DNA of 5,546 nucleotides from Rhodoferax sp. (GTDB lineage Bacteria > Pseudomonadota > Gammaproteobacteria > Burkholderiales > Burkholderiaceae_C): the NCBI GenBank assembly GCA_028711355.1, contig JAQTSL010000249.1, positions 1-5,546 of the forward strand, read 5' to 3'. The notes below the pieces were generated by a model. That model ran no database searches, was not told the DNA's origin, and worked only from the letters and a program-made list of their open reading frames with translations. Positions 1-4,504 of this stretch are shown here, piece by piece. The position numbers and the translations under genes are program-made. The stretch's first letter is position 1, and each line of letters begins with the position of its first letter.

Positions 1-2332
1 CTGTTTGCGCCGCAGTTGCCGCTGCTTGTGCGCCATCTGCAGCCGTTTGTGCCTCTGCTGCTGCGGTTGCAGCCAACGCACTGGTGGGGAAACCGGCGGC
101 CTCTTGGGCTTTGGCTGCCGCAGTACCTGCTGCTGTCTCGGCAGCGGCTTGGGCCGCCTGCGCGGCCGCAAGTTGCTCAGCTTGCAGCGTGGCTACCAAG
201 GTGTTGTAACTTGCAGTTGCAGCAGCCGCTGATGCGGCAGCGGCCGAATCAGCGGTTGCAGCCGCAGCCGCTCTGTCAGCGGCAGCGGTTGCAGCAGGTG
301 AATTGGGGTAGGCCTTAGCCGCTGCAGCGCTGGCTGCATCTGCGTCCACCCGTGCCTTGTGCGCCTCAGTAGCTGCAGCTTGTGCATCGTTGGCGGCTGT
401 TTGTGCCGCAGCAACCGTGGTCGCGGCAGAGGCCGCGCTGGCTGCTGTTGCAGCCGCTGTGGCTTGTGTTGCCGCTGCTGTGGCTGCTGTAGTGGCCTTG
501 GCGCCTTGCGCAATGGCTTCATCCTGCTGCGCCTTGGTAACGACAGTCATGGGCACATCTGGTGGTGCATTACCTGCCGCAGGTGGTGTGGGTGGCGTGA
601 CAACTGCAACTGTACCCGGCGTGGGCGGCGTTGTGAAGTTGTTCGGAGCGCTCACCAATGCAGCTTCGGCTGCCTTTTGGGCTAACTCAACCACATCTAC
701 ATGGGTGCTGGTGACACCGTTGAGTTGGACTTGTGTGGCTGTTTTCAGGCTATTGACACTGGTTTGCAGGGCTACCTTGTCCACCGTACCGGCCGCATCA
801 CCCAGTTTGGTTGCCATCGCTGCAATGGCTGCACGGTAGGCATCTGCATCGGTTTGTGTTGCGCCGGCTGTGCCAGGGACGGGCGGCGCGGCCAGATCTG
901 CAATCGCCCTGGTCACCGTCAGAGCGGTGGTGGCGTATCCGGCCAGCGCCGCAGCGCTGGGCGCTGTACCACCAGCAGTGACCGCATTGGTTTGCCTTTC
1001 AATGTTGGCGACCAAGGCATCCACGGCAGCGACCACACCCACGGTGGGCGGTGCGGCAAAAACCTTGGTGGTGGCTGCTGCGTCATTGGACAACGCAGTT
1101 TCTACACCACCGAGCACAGTGCCATAGTGTGCCAAAGCATCATTGGCCGCAGTTGCACTGGCGGACCCGGCCAACGCCGCCGTCAGTGCATTATTGACCT
1201 TCAAGACGGCAGCCCTGACTGCTGCCAGACGTGTGTCGGCTTCAGTTTTGACGGCGGTTGCGCTATTGGCGTTATCTGTTGCATTGGCCTGCGCTTTCAT
1301 GACCAGTTGAACCGCTTTGTTCGAGATGTCATTAAACTTGGCGGCCTGGATGTGCTCTGCAACACCGCCAGTCACGTTGACGTCGGTGCTGTCGTTAATT
1401 TGAGTCAAAAGCTCTGCAACCGAGGCACCCACAACGCCATTGGAATTGGCCACGGTGGCGACAATGGCTTGAACCAGTGCAGCGTCGCGGTCAATTGAAC
1501 CGGTCACGGTATTTGCGCCCGTTATCTTGGCATTGGTTGTCACGTCGATCTTGCCCGCGTTGGCGTCAGCACCCGTGTTAAGTTTTGCAGCCATGTTGGC
1601 TGCATTGTTCAACGTGCCAGCACCAGTTGCCGCAGCCGCAATCTTTTCAGCAACAAATTGCCCTAGCGTCTTCGTGCCTGTAGTGACGGCAGTTGGAGGG
1701 GCTAAAGCAGCTTGCTGAACGGCCAGCGCAACCACCTGGGCAATACGGGTGGAGGCGGCGGCAATGGCTGGAACGCGGTAATCACCGTCAGTGTCCGCAA
1801 TGCCCAATGAAGCTGCAACACTGGCTTGTTCAGTTGGCAATGCTAGAAGAATTGCAGCGGCAGTTGTTGCGTCAAAAGTGGCATTTGTGGCGGCCACTTT
1901 ATCCGCCACCAAAGTGGTCACCGGGTTCGCCGTCGCTGGTACGGTTGTAGTTGGCAACGCCCCCAGCATATTGGAAATAGGCAGGTTGACGGCTGGGTCG
2001 TAGGTCACGTTGGTGGTGGAACCCAGCGGCCGCATGAAGCCAGTGCTGACAGCAGTAATTCTGATGGGGGGGGTACAGGTGCCAGAGACGGTGATGGTTC
2101 CGTCACCAGGCGCAGCGTCAGTACCGATCACGCCGGTGCCACTGGTGCCGTTTGAACACTCCGCTTTCATCGTAACGCCAACGAATGGACTATTGCCAGC
2201 CCCGCCCACCGGGATGGCTGTTGTTGTACCTGCCGCAGAACCACTACTACCACCGCAAGCAACAAGTACGCTCGCAGCGATGAGAGTCGCTGCCGCTGCC
2301 GCGACAGGACTGAATTTGAATTTAACTTGCAT
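1..2332 (-). CDS. Large alanine-rich lipoprotein, C-terminus beyond window
   Basis: This frame is open from ATG at 2332 to the window edge (777 codons plus one base) with no stop, so the 3' end is missing. The start is backed by AAAGGG five bases upstream. Residues 1-25 form a lipoprotein signal peptide: basic start (MQVKFKF), alanine-rich hydrophobic core, lipobox LVAC with Cys26, then GGSSGS. The mature protein should therefore be lipid-anchored and, with no Asp after the Cys, probably in the outer membrane. Residues about 45-100 form a small Gly/Thr-rich domain with the only other cysteines seen (59 and 86), which may pair. A DTDGD stretch at 180-184 resembles a calcium-binding loop. Residues about 200-560 are Ala/Thr/Val-rich and probably helical. 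A Pro-rich hinge (about 567-592) leads into an extreme Ala/Gln/Thr segment from about 597 to the edge, probably long helix or coiled coil. I do not recognise the family. A surface or structural role is inference. Confidence 0.85.
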   Translation of the reverse strand, partial: MQVKFKFSPVAAAAATLIAASVLVACGGSSGSAAGTTTAIPVGGAGNSPFVGVTMKAECSNGTSGTGVIGTDAAPGDGTITVSGTCTPPIRITAVSTGFMRPLGSTTNVTYDPAVNLPISNMLGALPTTTVPATANPVTTLVADKVAATNATFDATTAAAILLALPTEQASVAASLGIADTDGDYRVPAIAAASTRIAQVVALAVQQAALAPPTAVTTGTKTLGQFVAEKIAAAATGAGTLNNAANMAAKLNTGADANAGKIDVTTNAKITGANTVTGSIDRDAALVQAIVATVANSNGVVGASVAELLTQINDSTDVNVTGGVAEHIQAAKFNDISNKAVQLVMKAQANATDNANSATAVKTEADTRLAAVRAAVLKVNNALTAALAGSASATAANDALAHYGTVLGGVETALSNDAAATTKVFAAPPTVGVVAAVDALVANIERQTNAVTAGGTAPSAAALAGYATTALTVTRAIADLAAPPVPGTAGATQTDADAYRAAIAAMATKLGDAAGTVDKVALQTSVNSLKTATQVQLNGVTSTHVDVVELAQKAAEAALVSAPNNFTTPPTPGTVAVVTPPTPPAAGNAPPDVPMTVVTKAQQDEAIAQGAKATTAATAAATQATAAATAASAASAATTVAAAQTAANDAQAAATEAHKARVDADAASAAAAKAYPNSPAATAAADRAAAAATADSAAAASAAAATASYNTLVATLQAEQLAAAQAAQAAAETAAGTAAAKAQEAAGFPTSALAATAAAEAQTAADGAQAAATAAQT
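2066..2073. repeat. 8-bp G/C homopolymer inside the lipoprotein gene
   Basis: Eight consecutive G on the plus strand read as C8 in the coding strand of the lipoprotein gene, covering Thr-Pro-Pro at codons 87-89. Losing one C would hit a TGA about 20 codons later. Gaining one would hit a TAA about 60 codons later. Either change would leave a short lipoprotein of roughly 110-150 residues. The tract is long enough to be slippage-prone, but variation is not shown by a single sequence. Confidence 0.6.
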
Positions 2333-2445
2333 AGACACCCTTTGGAGTTGGAAAAACAGCCTGGATGCAGCGAGCACCAGGAGCCGAAATATACACTCTC
2401 CGAACCGATCCCCGATCTTTTTTTGACGCCGGTTTTAACAATATC

Positions 2446-2451
2446 TTTATA
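2446..2451 (-). promoter_or_regulatory. Possible -10 element for the lipoprotein gene
   Basis: On the minus strand TATAAA matches the -10 consensus at five of six positions. It sits in the only AT-rich stretch upstream of the lipoprotein start, giving a leader of about 110 bases. No convincing -35 hexamer lies at the right distance. Two TTAAC copies 21 bp apart (2435-2439 and 2456-2460) flank it and could be regulator half-sites. This is a weak call resting on composition and position. Confidence 0.25.
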
Positions 2452-2477
2452 TTTCTTAACGTGAAAGAACAGGATGT

Positions 2478-2546
2478 CATACCGGGCCACGACCCGGTAT
2501 CCAGTGAATCCGGACTGCACTGGGTTGCGGGTCGGGGCCCGCAATG
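2478..2546. repeat. Double-hairpin palindromic element (REP/MITE-like)
   Basis: Two 29-base arms (2478-2506 and 2518-2546) are reverse complements at 23 of 29 positions, around an 11-base centre. Each arm also folds on itself. The left stem is ATACCGGG (2479-2486) with CCCGGTAT (2493-2500). The right stem is TTGCGGG (2525-2531) with CCCGCAA (2538-2544). Several differences between arms are paired changes that keep each hairpin intact. The layout resembles the short palindromic repeats with a CCGGTATCCAG-type core found dispersed in many proteobacteria. That likeness is from memory. It lies between the divergent lipoprotein and TA operons and has no coding potential of its own. Confidence 0.7.
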
Positions 2547-2567
2547 TAGTTAGCCGATCAAAAAGAT

Positions 2568-2667
2568 CAAGTGCGAATTTTTAGTAAATGTGTCTCTAGC
2601 GCTCACACAGTAAGCGTCAAAAGCTATCTTATTTGCAGCGCAAAACCCGGCGCAGTGGCCGGGTTTT
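2568..2667. repeat. ~100-bp intergenic repeat, copy 1
   Basis: This is the first and most diverged of three direct copies (others at 3365-3464 and 4390-4490). Shared blocks in order are CGAATT, a TAGCGCT core with AAGCGTCA and AGCTAT following, and a terminal AAAACCCGGC hairpin. Read on the minus strand the core has the AGCT...GACGCTT...AGCGCTAG pattern that I recall from Comamonadaceae intergenic repeats. It ends 47 bases before the first toxin gene. Confidence 0.7.
2642..2667. terminator. Hairpin of repeat copy 1
   Basis: AAAACCCGGC pairs perfectly over 10 bp with GCCGGGTTTT around a GCAGTG loop. A-tract and T-tract flanks make it look like a two-way intrinsic terminator. Here it lies upstream of the toxin rather than after a gene, so it may insulate the TA operon from outside transcription or simply be part of the repeat. 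Confidence 0.5.
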
Positions 2668-2682
2668 GCTGGAGTGCAGGAC

Positions 2683-2713
2683 GACGTGTTAAACCGTCCC
2701 ATTGGATTACAAT
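2683..2713 (+). promoter_or_regulatory. Candidate operator and -10 of the first TA operon
   Basis: An imperfect palindrome at 2683-2698, with GACG and CGTC ends around a central TTAA, is symmetric at 12 of 16 positions. It could bind the HigA2-type antitoxin. TACAAT at 2708-2713 is a fair -10 (five of six). The -35 region at the proper distance (CGTGTT) is poor. From that -10, transcription would begin near 2720, almost on the second ATG (2721), allowing a leaderless message. This is inference from short motifs. Confidence 0.3.
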
Positions 2714-2714
2714 T

Positions 2715-3062
2715 ATGCTCATGCTGACCATTGCCGAGCTTCCCGAGTTCATTCACATTGCCGATAAATTGCTGACTGAGTCTGAGCGTCAAGACATCAT
2801 TCGCTATTTGGCTGAACGCCCCAAAGCGGGTAACCTGCTGGAAGGCACGGGTGGTGTGCGCAAACTGCGCTGGGGGCGTGGTGGTCAGGGTAAAAGCGGA
2901 GGTGTGAGAGTCATTTATTATTTTCACGACGAAGCCATGCCCCTGTATTTGTTGACACTGTTCGCCAAGGGCGATCAAGCCAATCTGTCGAAGGCCGAGC
3001 GCAACGATTTGGCGGGTTTGGTCAAGTTACTGGTTCAAATATGGAAAAGGAAACCAAAATGA
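2715..3062 (+). CDS. higB2: HigB2-like type II toxin (RelE superfamily)
   Basis: Predicted 115-residue toxin of the RelE/HigB2 family, whose members cut mRNA at the ribosome. The family pattern is clear: LPEF near the start, a helical LLTESERQDIIRYLAERP segment (19-36), GTGGVRKLRW (44-53), GKSGGVRVIYYFHD (59-72), YLLTLFAKG (78-86) and a C-terminal LSKAERNDL helix. Basic residues R49, K50, R52, K60, R65 and K85 are candidates for RNA contact. ATG at 2715 or ATG at 2721 both fit the family's length. A reading frame from 2571 runs through the upstream repeat and is unlikely to be used. Only a weak GGA (2704-2706) precedes the start. The stop overlaps the antitoxin start (ATGA), so the two genes are translationally coupled. 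No truncation is visible. Confidence 0.88.
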   Translation: MLMLTIAELPEFIHIADKLLTESERQDIIRYLAERPKAGNLLEGTGGVRKLRWGRGGQGKSGGVRVIYYFHDEAMPLYLLTLFAKGDQANLSKAERNDLAGLVKLLVQIWKRKPK

Positions 3063-3346
3063 GCATTGCATTCGACAGCATTAAACGTGGCTTGTTAGAG
3101 GCCATTGAGCACGCTGAGGGCCGCTTACCTCAGACGCGCGTCCACCGCCCCCGTCCGGTGGATGTCAAGGCATTGCGAAGCAAGGTCAGTATGACGCAAG
3201 AACAGTTTGCAGCACGCTTCGGTTTCTCAACAGCCACATTGCGCCATTGGGAGCGCGGCGACCGTGCACCACAAGGCCCAGCGCTGGTGCTGCTAAACGT
3301 CATTGCGCACAATCCGAATGCGGTGATTGAGGCTCTGGCCGCCTGA
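3059..3346 (+). CDS. higA2: HigA2-like antitoxin, XRE-type DNA-binding protein
   Basis: Predicted 95-residue antitoxin that should neutralise the preceding toxin and repress the operon. Residues 1-35 are charged and probably flexible, the region that binds toxin in HigA2-type antitoxins. Residues 36-75 carry a helix-turn-helix: MTQEQFAARFGFS (45-57), then the recognition helix TATLRHWERGDRAP (58-71). The tail (76-95) resembles the usual LLNVIAHNPNAVIEAL ending of this family. ATG at 3059 is preferred over the in-frame ATG at 3041 because AAAAGGA lies at the right distance only for the former. The start overlaps the toxin TGA by four bases. The antitoxin's better ribosome-binding site than the toxin's fits antitoxin excess. 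NadS-type regulators are a close alternative name. Confidence 0.87.
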   Translation: MSIAFDSIKRGLLEAIEHAEGRLPQTRVHRPRPVDVKALRSKVSMTQEQFAARFGFSTATLRHWERGDRAPQGPALVLLNVIAHNPNAVIEALAA

Positions 3347-3364
3347 GTTTGTTGTATCAAAGGG

Positions 3365-3464
3365 CTAGCCTCGAATTCTCAGAAAATACGCCGCTAGCGC
3401 TTACGCAGCAAGCGTCAGCAGCTATTCTGTTTAAAGCAAAAACCCGGCGCACTGGCCAGGTTTT
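3365..3464. repeat. ~100-bp intergenic repeat, copy 2
   Basis: Direct copy, closest to copy 3: both share TCGAATT, GAAAATA, CGCTAGCGCTTA and TCAGCAGCTATT in the same order before the terminal hairpin. CGCTAGCG (3392-3399) is a perfect palindrome. CGCTT (3398-3402) pairs with AAGCG (3410-3414) over a 7-base loop. It begins 18 bases after the HigA2-type stop codon. Confidence 0.75.
3439..3464 (+). terminator. Hairpin of repeat copy 2, likely end of first TA operon
   Basis: AAAACCCGGC pairs with GCCAGGTTTT around GCACTG, with one C-A mismatch at the centre (3445/3458), followed by a T4 run. It is about 92 bases past the antitoxin stop. It is somewhat weaker than the equivalent hairpins in copies 1 and 3. 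Confidence 0.5.
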
Positions 3465-3493
3465 GATTCGGGTGGAGGACTACAGCCGTGTGT

Positions 3494-3730
3494 TCAGTGC
3501 CGGGTCGTGTCTGGGGTGACAAACACAGCAGCCAAACTGGGCGCGGTAATGGCGCTGTCAAACCAGGCTTCAATCTGCACCAGGCTGGCGGCTTGGATGG
3601 TGTCAACCAAGCCGGGCTGCAAGGGGCCAAAGCGCTTGGGTGTGTCGCCGGTGCCCAGCGCGCGGGCGCGGTCGTATCTTGTTGCATCACCTTCGGAGTA
3701 CTTGTTTCTAATAACGAATCCCGTTACTAT
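3494..3730 (-). pseudogene. C-terminal remnant of an Rpn/DUF4351-type nuclease
   Basis: A minus-strand frame is open from just after a TGA at 3731-3733 to a TGA at 3494-3496 and has no evident start codon. Its last part (3637-3521) reads KRFGPLQPG...AASLVQIEAWFDSAITAPSLAAVF. This is the usual ending of Rpn-like recombination-promoting nucleases and related PD-(D/E)XK proteins with a DUF4351 tail: RFGPL, then an AS-x-x-Q-hydrophobic-E-x-W helix, then A-x-SL-x-x-VF. The catalytic PD-(D/E)XK domain is absent, as nothing upstream continues it. The fragment's upstream end runs into the promoter of the second TA operon, as if that module had replaced the rest. The motif match is from memory of the family. 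The remnant reading is inference. The plus-strand frames here look non-coding. Confidence 0.55.
3702..3730 (+). promoter_or_regulatory. Promoter and palindromic operator of higBA
   Basis: TAACG (3712-3716) and CGTTA (3722-3726) form a perfect 5-bp inverted repeat with a 5-base centre. The symmetry extends imperfectly to 3709-3729. A promoter overlaps it: -35 TTGTTT (3702-3707), 17-bp spacer, -10 TACTAT (3725-3730). HigA binding here would block RNA polymerase. A TTAACG/CGTTAA-like site is what I recall for Pseudomonas HigA. The predicted start point, about 3737, falls next to the toxin ATG (3738), so the transcript could be leaderless. Confidence 0.5.
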
Positions 3731-3737
3731 TCAAACC

Positions 3738-4016
3738 ATGATTCAAAGCTTTAAATGCAGCGATACCGAATCACTGTTTACCGGCAAACGTATTGCCCGC
3801 TTTGTCAACTTTGAATCTGTGGCGTTACGCAAATTACAGCAATTGCACGCTGCAACCACGCTAGAATTTTTGCGCATACCGCCTGGCAACCAACTTGAAG
3901 CGCTAAAGCGTGACCGCTTGGGGCAACACAGTATTCGCATCAACAGCCAATGGCGTGTGTGTTTTAAATGGGCTGCTGGCCACGCTCAAGACGTTGAAAT
4001 AGTGGATTGCCACTGA
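3738..4016 (+). CDS. higB: HigB toxin, ribosome-dependent mRNA endonuclease
   Basis: Predicted 92-residue HigB (GraT-like) toxin, full length for the family. Diagnostic stretches are MIQSFKCSDTESLF at the start, the NFESVALRKLQQLHAA helix, then QLEALKRDRLGQHSIRIN (52-69), QWRVCFKW (71-78) and VEIVDCH at the end. HigB toxins degrade mRNA in the ribosomal A site. D90 and H92, known as active-site positions in Proteus HigB, are kept. The tyrosine normally between them is cysteine here (codon TGC), and R58 replaces the usual Gly of LKGDR. ATG at 3738 matches the family start. Frames extending further upstream cross the nuclease remnant. No Shine-Dalgarno sequence precedes the ATG, so expression may be low or leaderless. 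higA follows after 13 bases. Confidence 0.92.
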   Translation: MIQSFKCSDTESLFTGKRIARFVNFESVALRKLQQLHAATTLEFLRIPPGNQLEALKRDRLGQHSIRINSQWRVCFKWAAGHAQDVEIVDCH

Positions 4017-4029
4017 AAGGAGCATCCAT

Positions 4030-4335
4030 ATGACTCGCGAAGTCCCACTGATTCACCCCGGCATCATCTTGGCTGAGGACTGGCTCAATCCGCTGGGTTT
4101 GAGTCAATACGCGCTAGCCAAATCCATTGGTGTACCGCCACGGCGCATCAATGAGATTGTGAAAGGCCTGCGCGGCATCACGGTGGACACGGCGCTGCGC
4201 CTGGGTGCTTTTTTTGGCACCGATGCCCAGAGCTGGATCAACCTGCAAACCCACTACGACACAGAGCGTGCGCGCGAAGTCATGGCAGAGACCATTGCCC
4301 ACATTCAGCGCTTTGAGCCTGCTTCGGCCGCCTAA
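4030..4335 (+). CDS. higA: HigA antitoxin, XRE-type repressor
   Basis: Predicted 101-residue antitoxin, paired with the HigB just upstream. It shows the standard HigA/VapI order: HPGIILAEDWLNPLGLSQ (9-26), helix-turn-helix YALAKSIGVPPRRINEIVKG (27-46) with recognition helix around RRINEIV, RGITVDTALRLGAFFGTD (48-65), and a dimerising C-terminal helix with W69, LQTHYD (72-77) and the long ERAREVMAETIAHIQRF segment. It is expected to bind HigB and repress from the TAACG/CGTTA site upstream of the operon. AAAGGAG at 4016-4022, about 7 bases before the ATG, is a strong ribosome-binding site, in contrast to the toxin. The protein appears intact. Confidence 0.93.
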   Translation: MTREVPLIHPGIILAEDWLNPLGLSQYALAKSIGVPPRRINEIVKGLRGITVDTALRLGAFFGTDAQSWINLQTHYDTERAREVMAETIAHIQRFEPASAA

Positions 4336-4352
4336 GAAATTCTGGAGTTCCT

Positions 4353-4365
4353 CCGGCGCTGCCGG
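4353..4365 (+). terminator. Small GC hairpin after higA
   Basis: CCGGC and GCCGG pair over a 3-base GCT loop, 17 bases past the higA stop, but only a weak T-rich stretch follows. It may pause or partly terminate higBA transcription. The stronger hairpin in repeat copy 3 downstream is a better terminator candidate. Confidence 0.25.
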
Positions 4366-4389
4366 GTCAGTTTCCGTGCGCGCCAAAGA

Positions 4390-4490
4390 CTAGGCTCGAA
4401 TTATCCGAAAATATGTCGCTAGCGCTTATGCATCAATCTTCAGCAGCTATTTTTTTTGAATCACAAAACCCGGCGCAGTGGCCGGGTTTT
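4390..4490. repeat. ~100-bp intergenic repeat, copy 3
   Basis: Direct copy aligned with copy 2 almost end to end: CTAGGCTCGAATT, GAAAATATG, the CGCTAGCG palindrome (4417-4424), TTCAGCAGCTATT, then the AAAACCCGGC hairpin. A T8 run (4450-4457) separates core and hairpin. The core stem is degraded here because the AAGCG half seen in copy 2 has changed. It occupies the space between the convergent higA and beta-barrel genes. Confidence 0.75.
4465..4490. terminator. Two-way terminator between higBA and the barrel gene
   Basis: A perfect 10-bp stem, AAAACCCGGC with GCCGGGTTTT and loop GCAGTG, has T4 on the exit side in either direction. It lies 14 bases past the stop of the minus-strand gene and about 130 past higA. 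The stem is identical to that of copy 1. Confidence 0.7.
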
Positions 4491-4504
4491 GCTGGGCTAC
4501 CTCT

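Noticed and set aside
5..1498. Several long plus-strand open frames, including a Cys/Gly-rich one at 701-1498 and an Ala/Val-rich one at 357-839
   Set aside because: They lie opposite the lipoprotein gene. The GC-rich, GCN-dominated codons of that gene suppress stops in other frames. None has a ribosome-binding site, a domain or sensible composition, and the minus frame has a signal peptide and stays open throughout.
2571..2714. N-terminal extension of the first toxin starting at 2571
   Set aside because: The extra residues are encoded by repeat copy 1 and its hairpin. The family begins around the LPEF motif, so ATG 2715 or 2721 is the real start.
3415..3754. Other open frames around the nuclease remnant (minus 3415-3690, plus 3488-3754 and 3507-3737)
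   Set aside because: They cross the repeat hairpin or the higBA promoter and show no family pattern. The frame ending at 3494 on the minus strand has recognisable motifs.
4114..4386. Minus-strand open frame opposite higA
   Set aside because: It overlaps a confidently assigned antitoxin gene on the other strand and has no recognisable motif.
2568..4490. Integron cassette array with attC sites flanking TA genes
   Set aside because: Spacing and TA content fit, but the repeats lack paired GTTRRRY and RYYYAAC core sites at their ends. The only GTTAAAC (2689-2695) lies outside the copy and is not repeated after the others. No integrase is visible.
2568..4490. CRISPR array
   Set aside because: There are only three copies, each about 100 bp and diverged, separated by 700-925 bp of genes. 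Repeat and spacer lengths do not fit.
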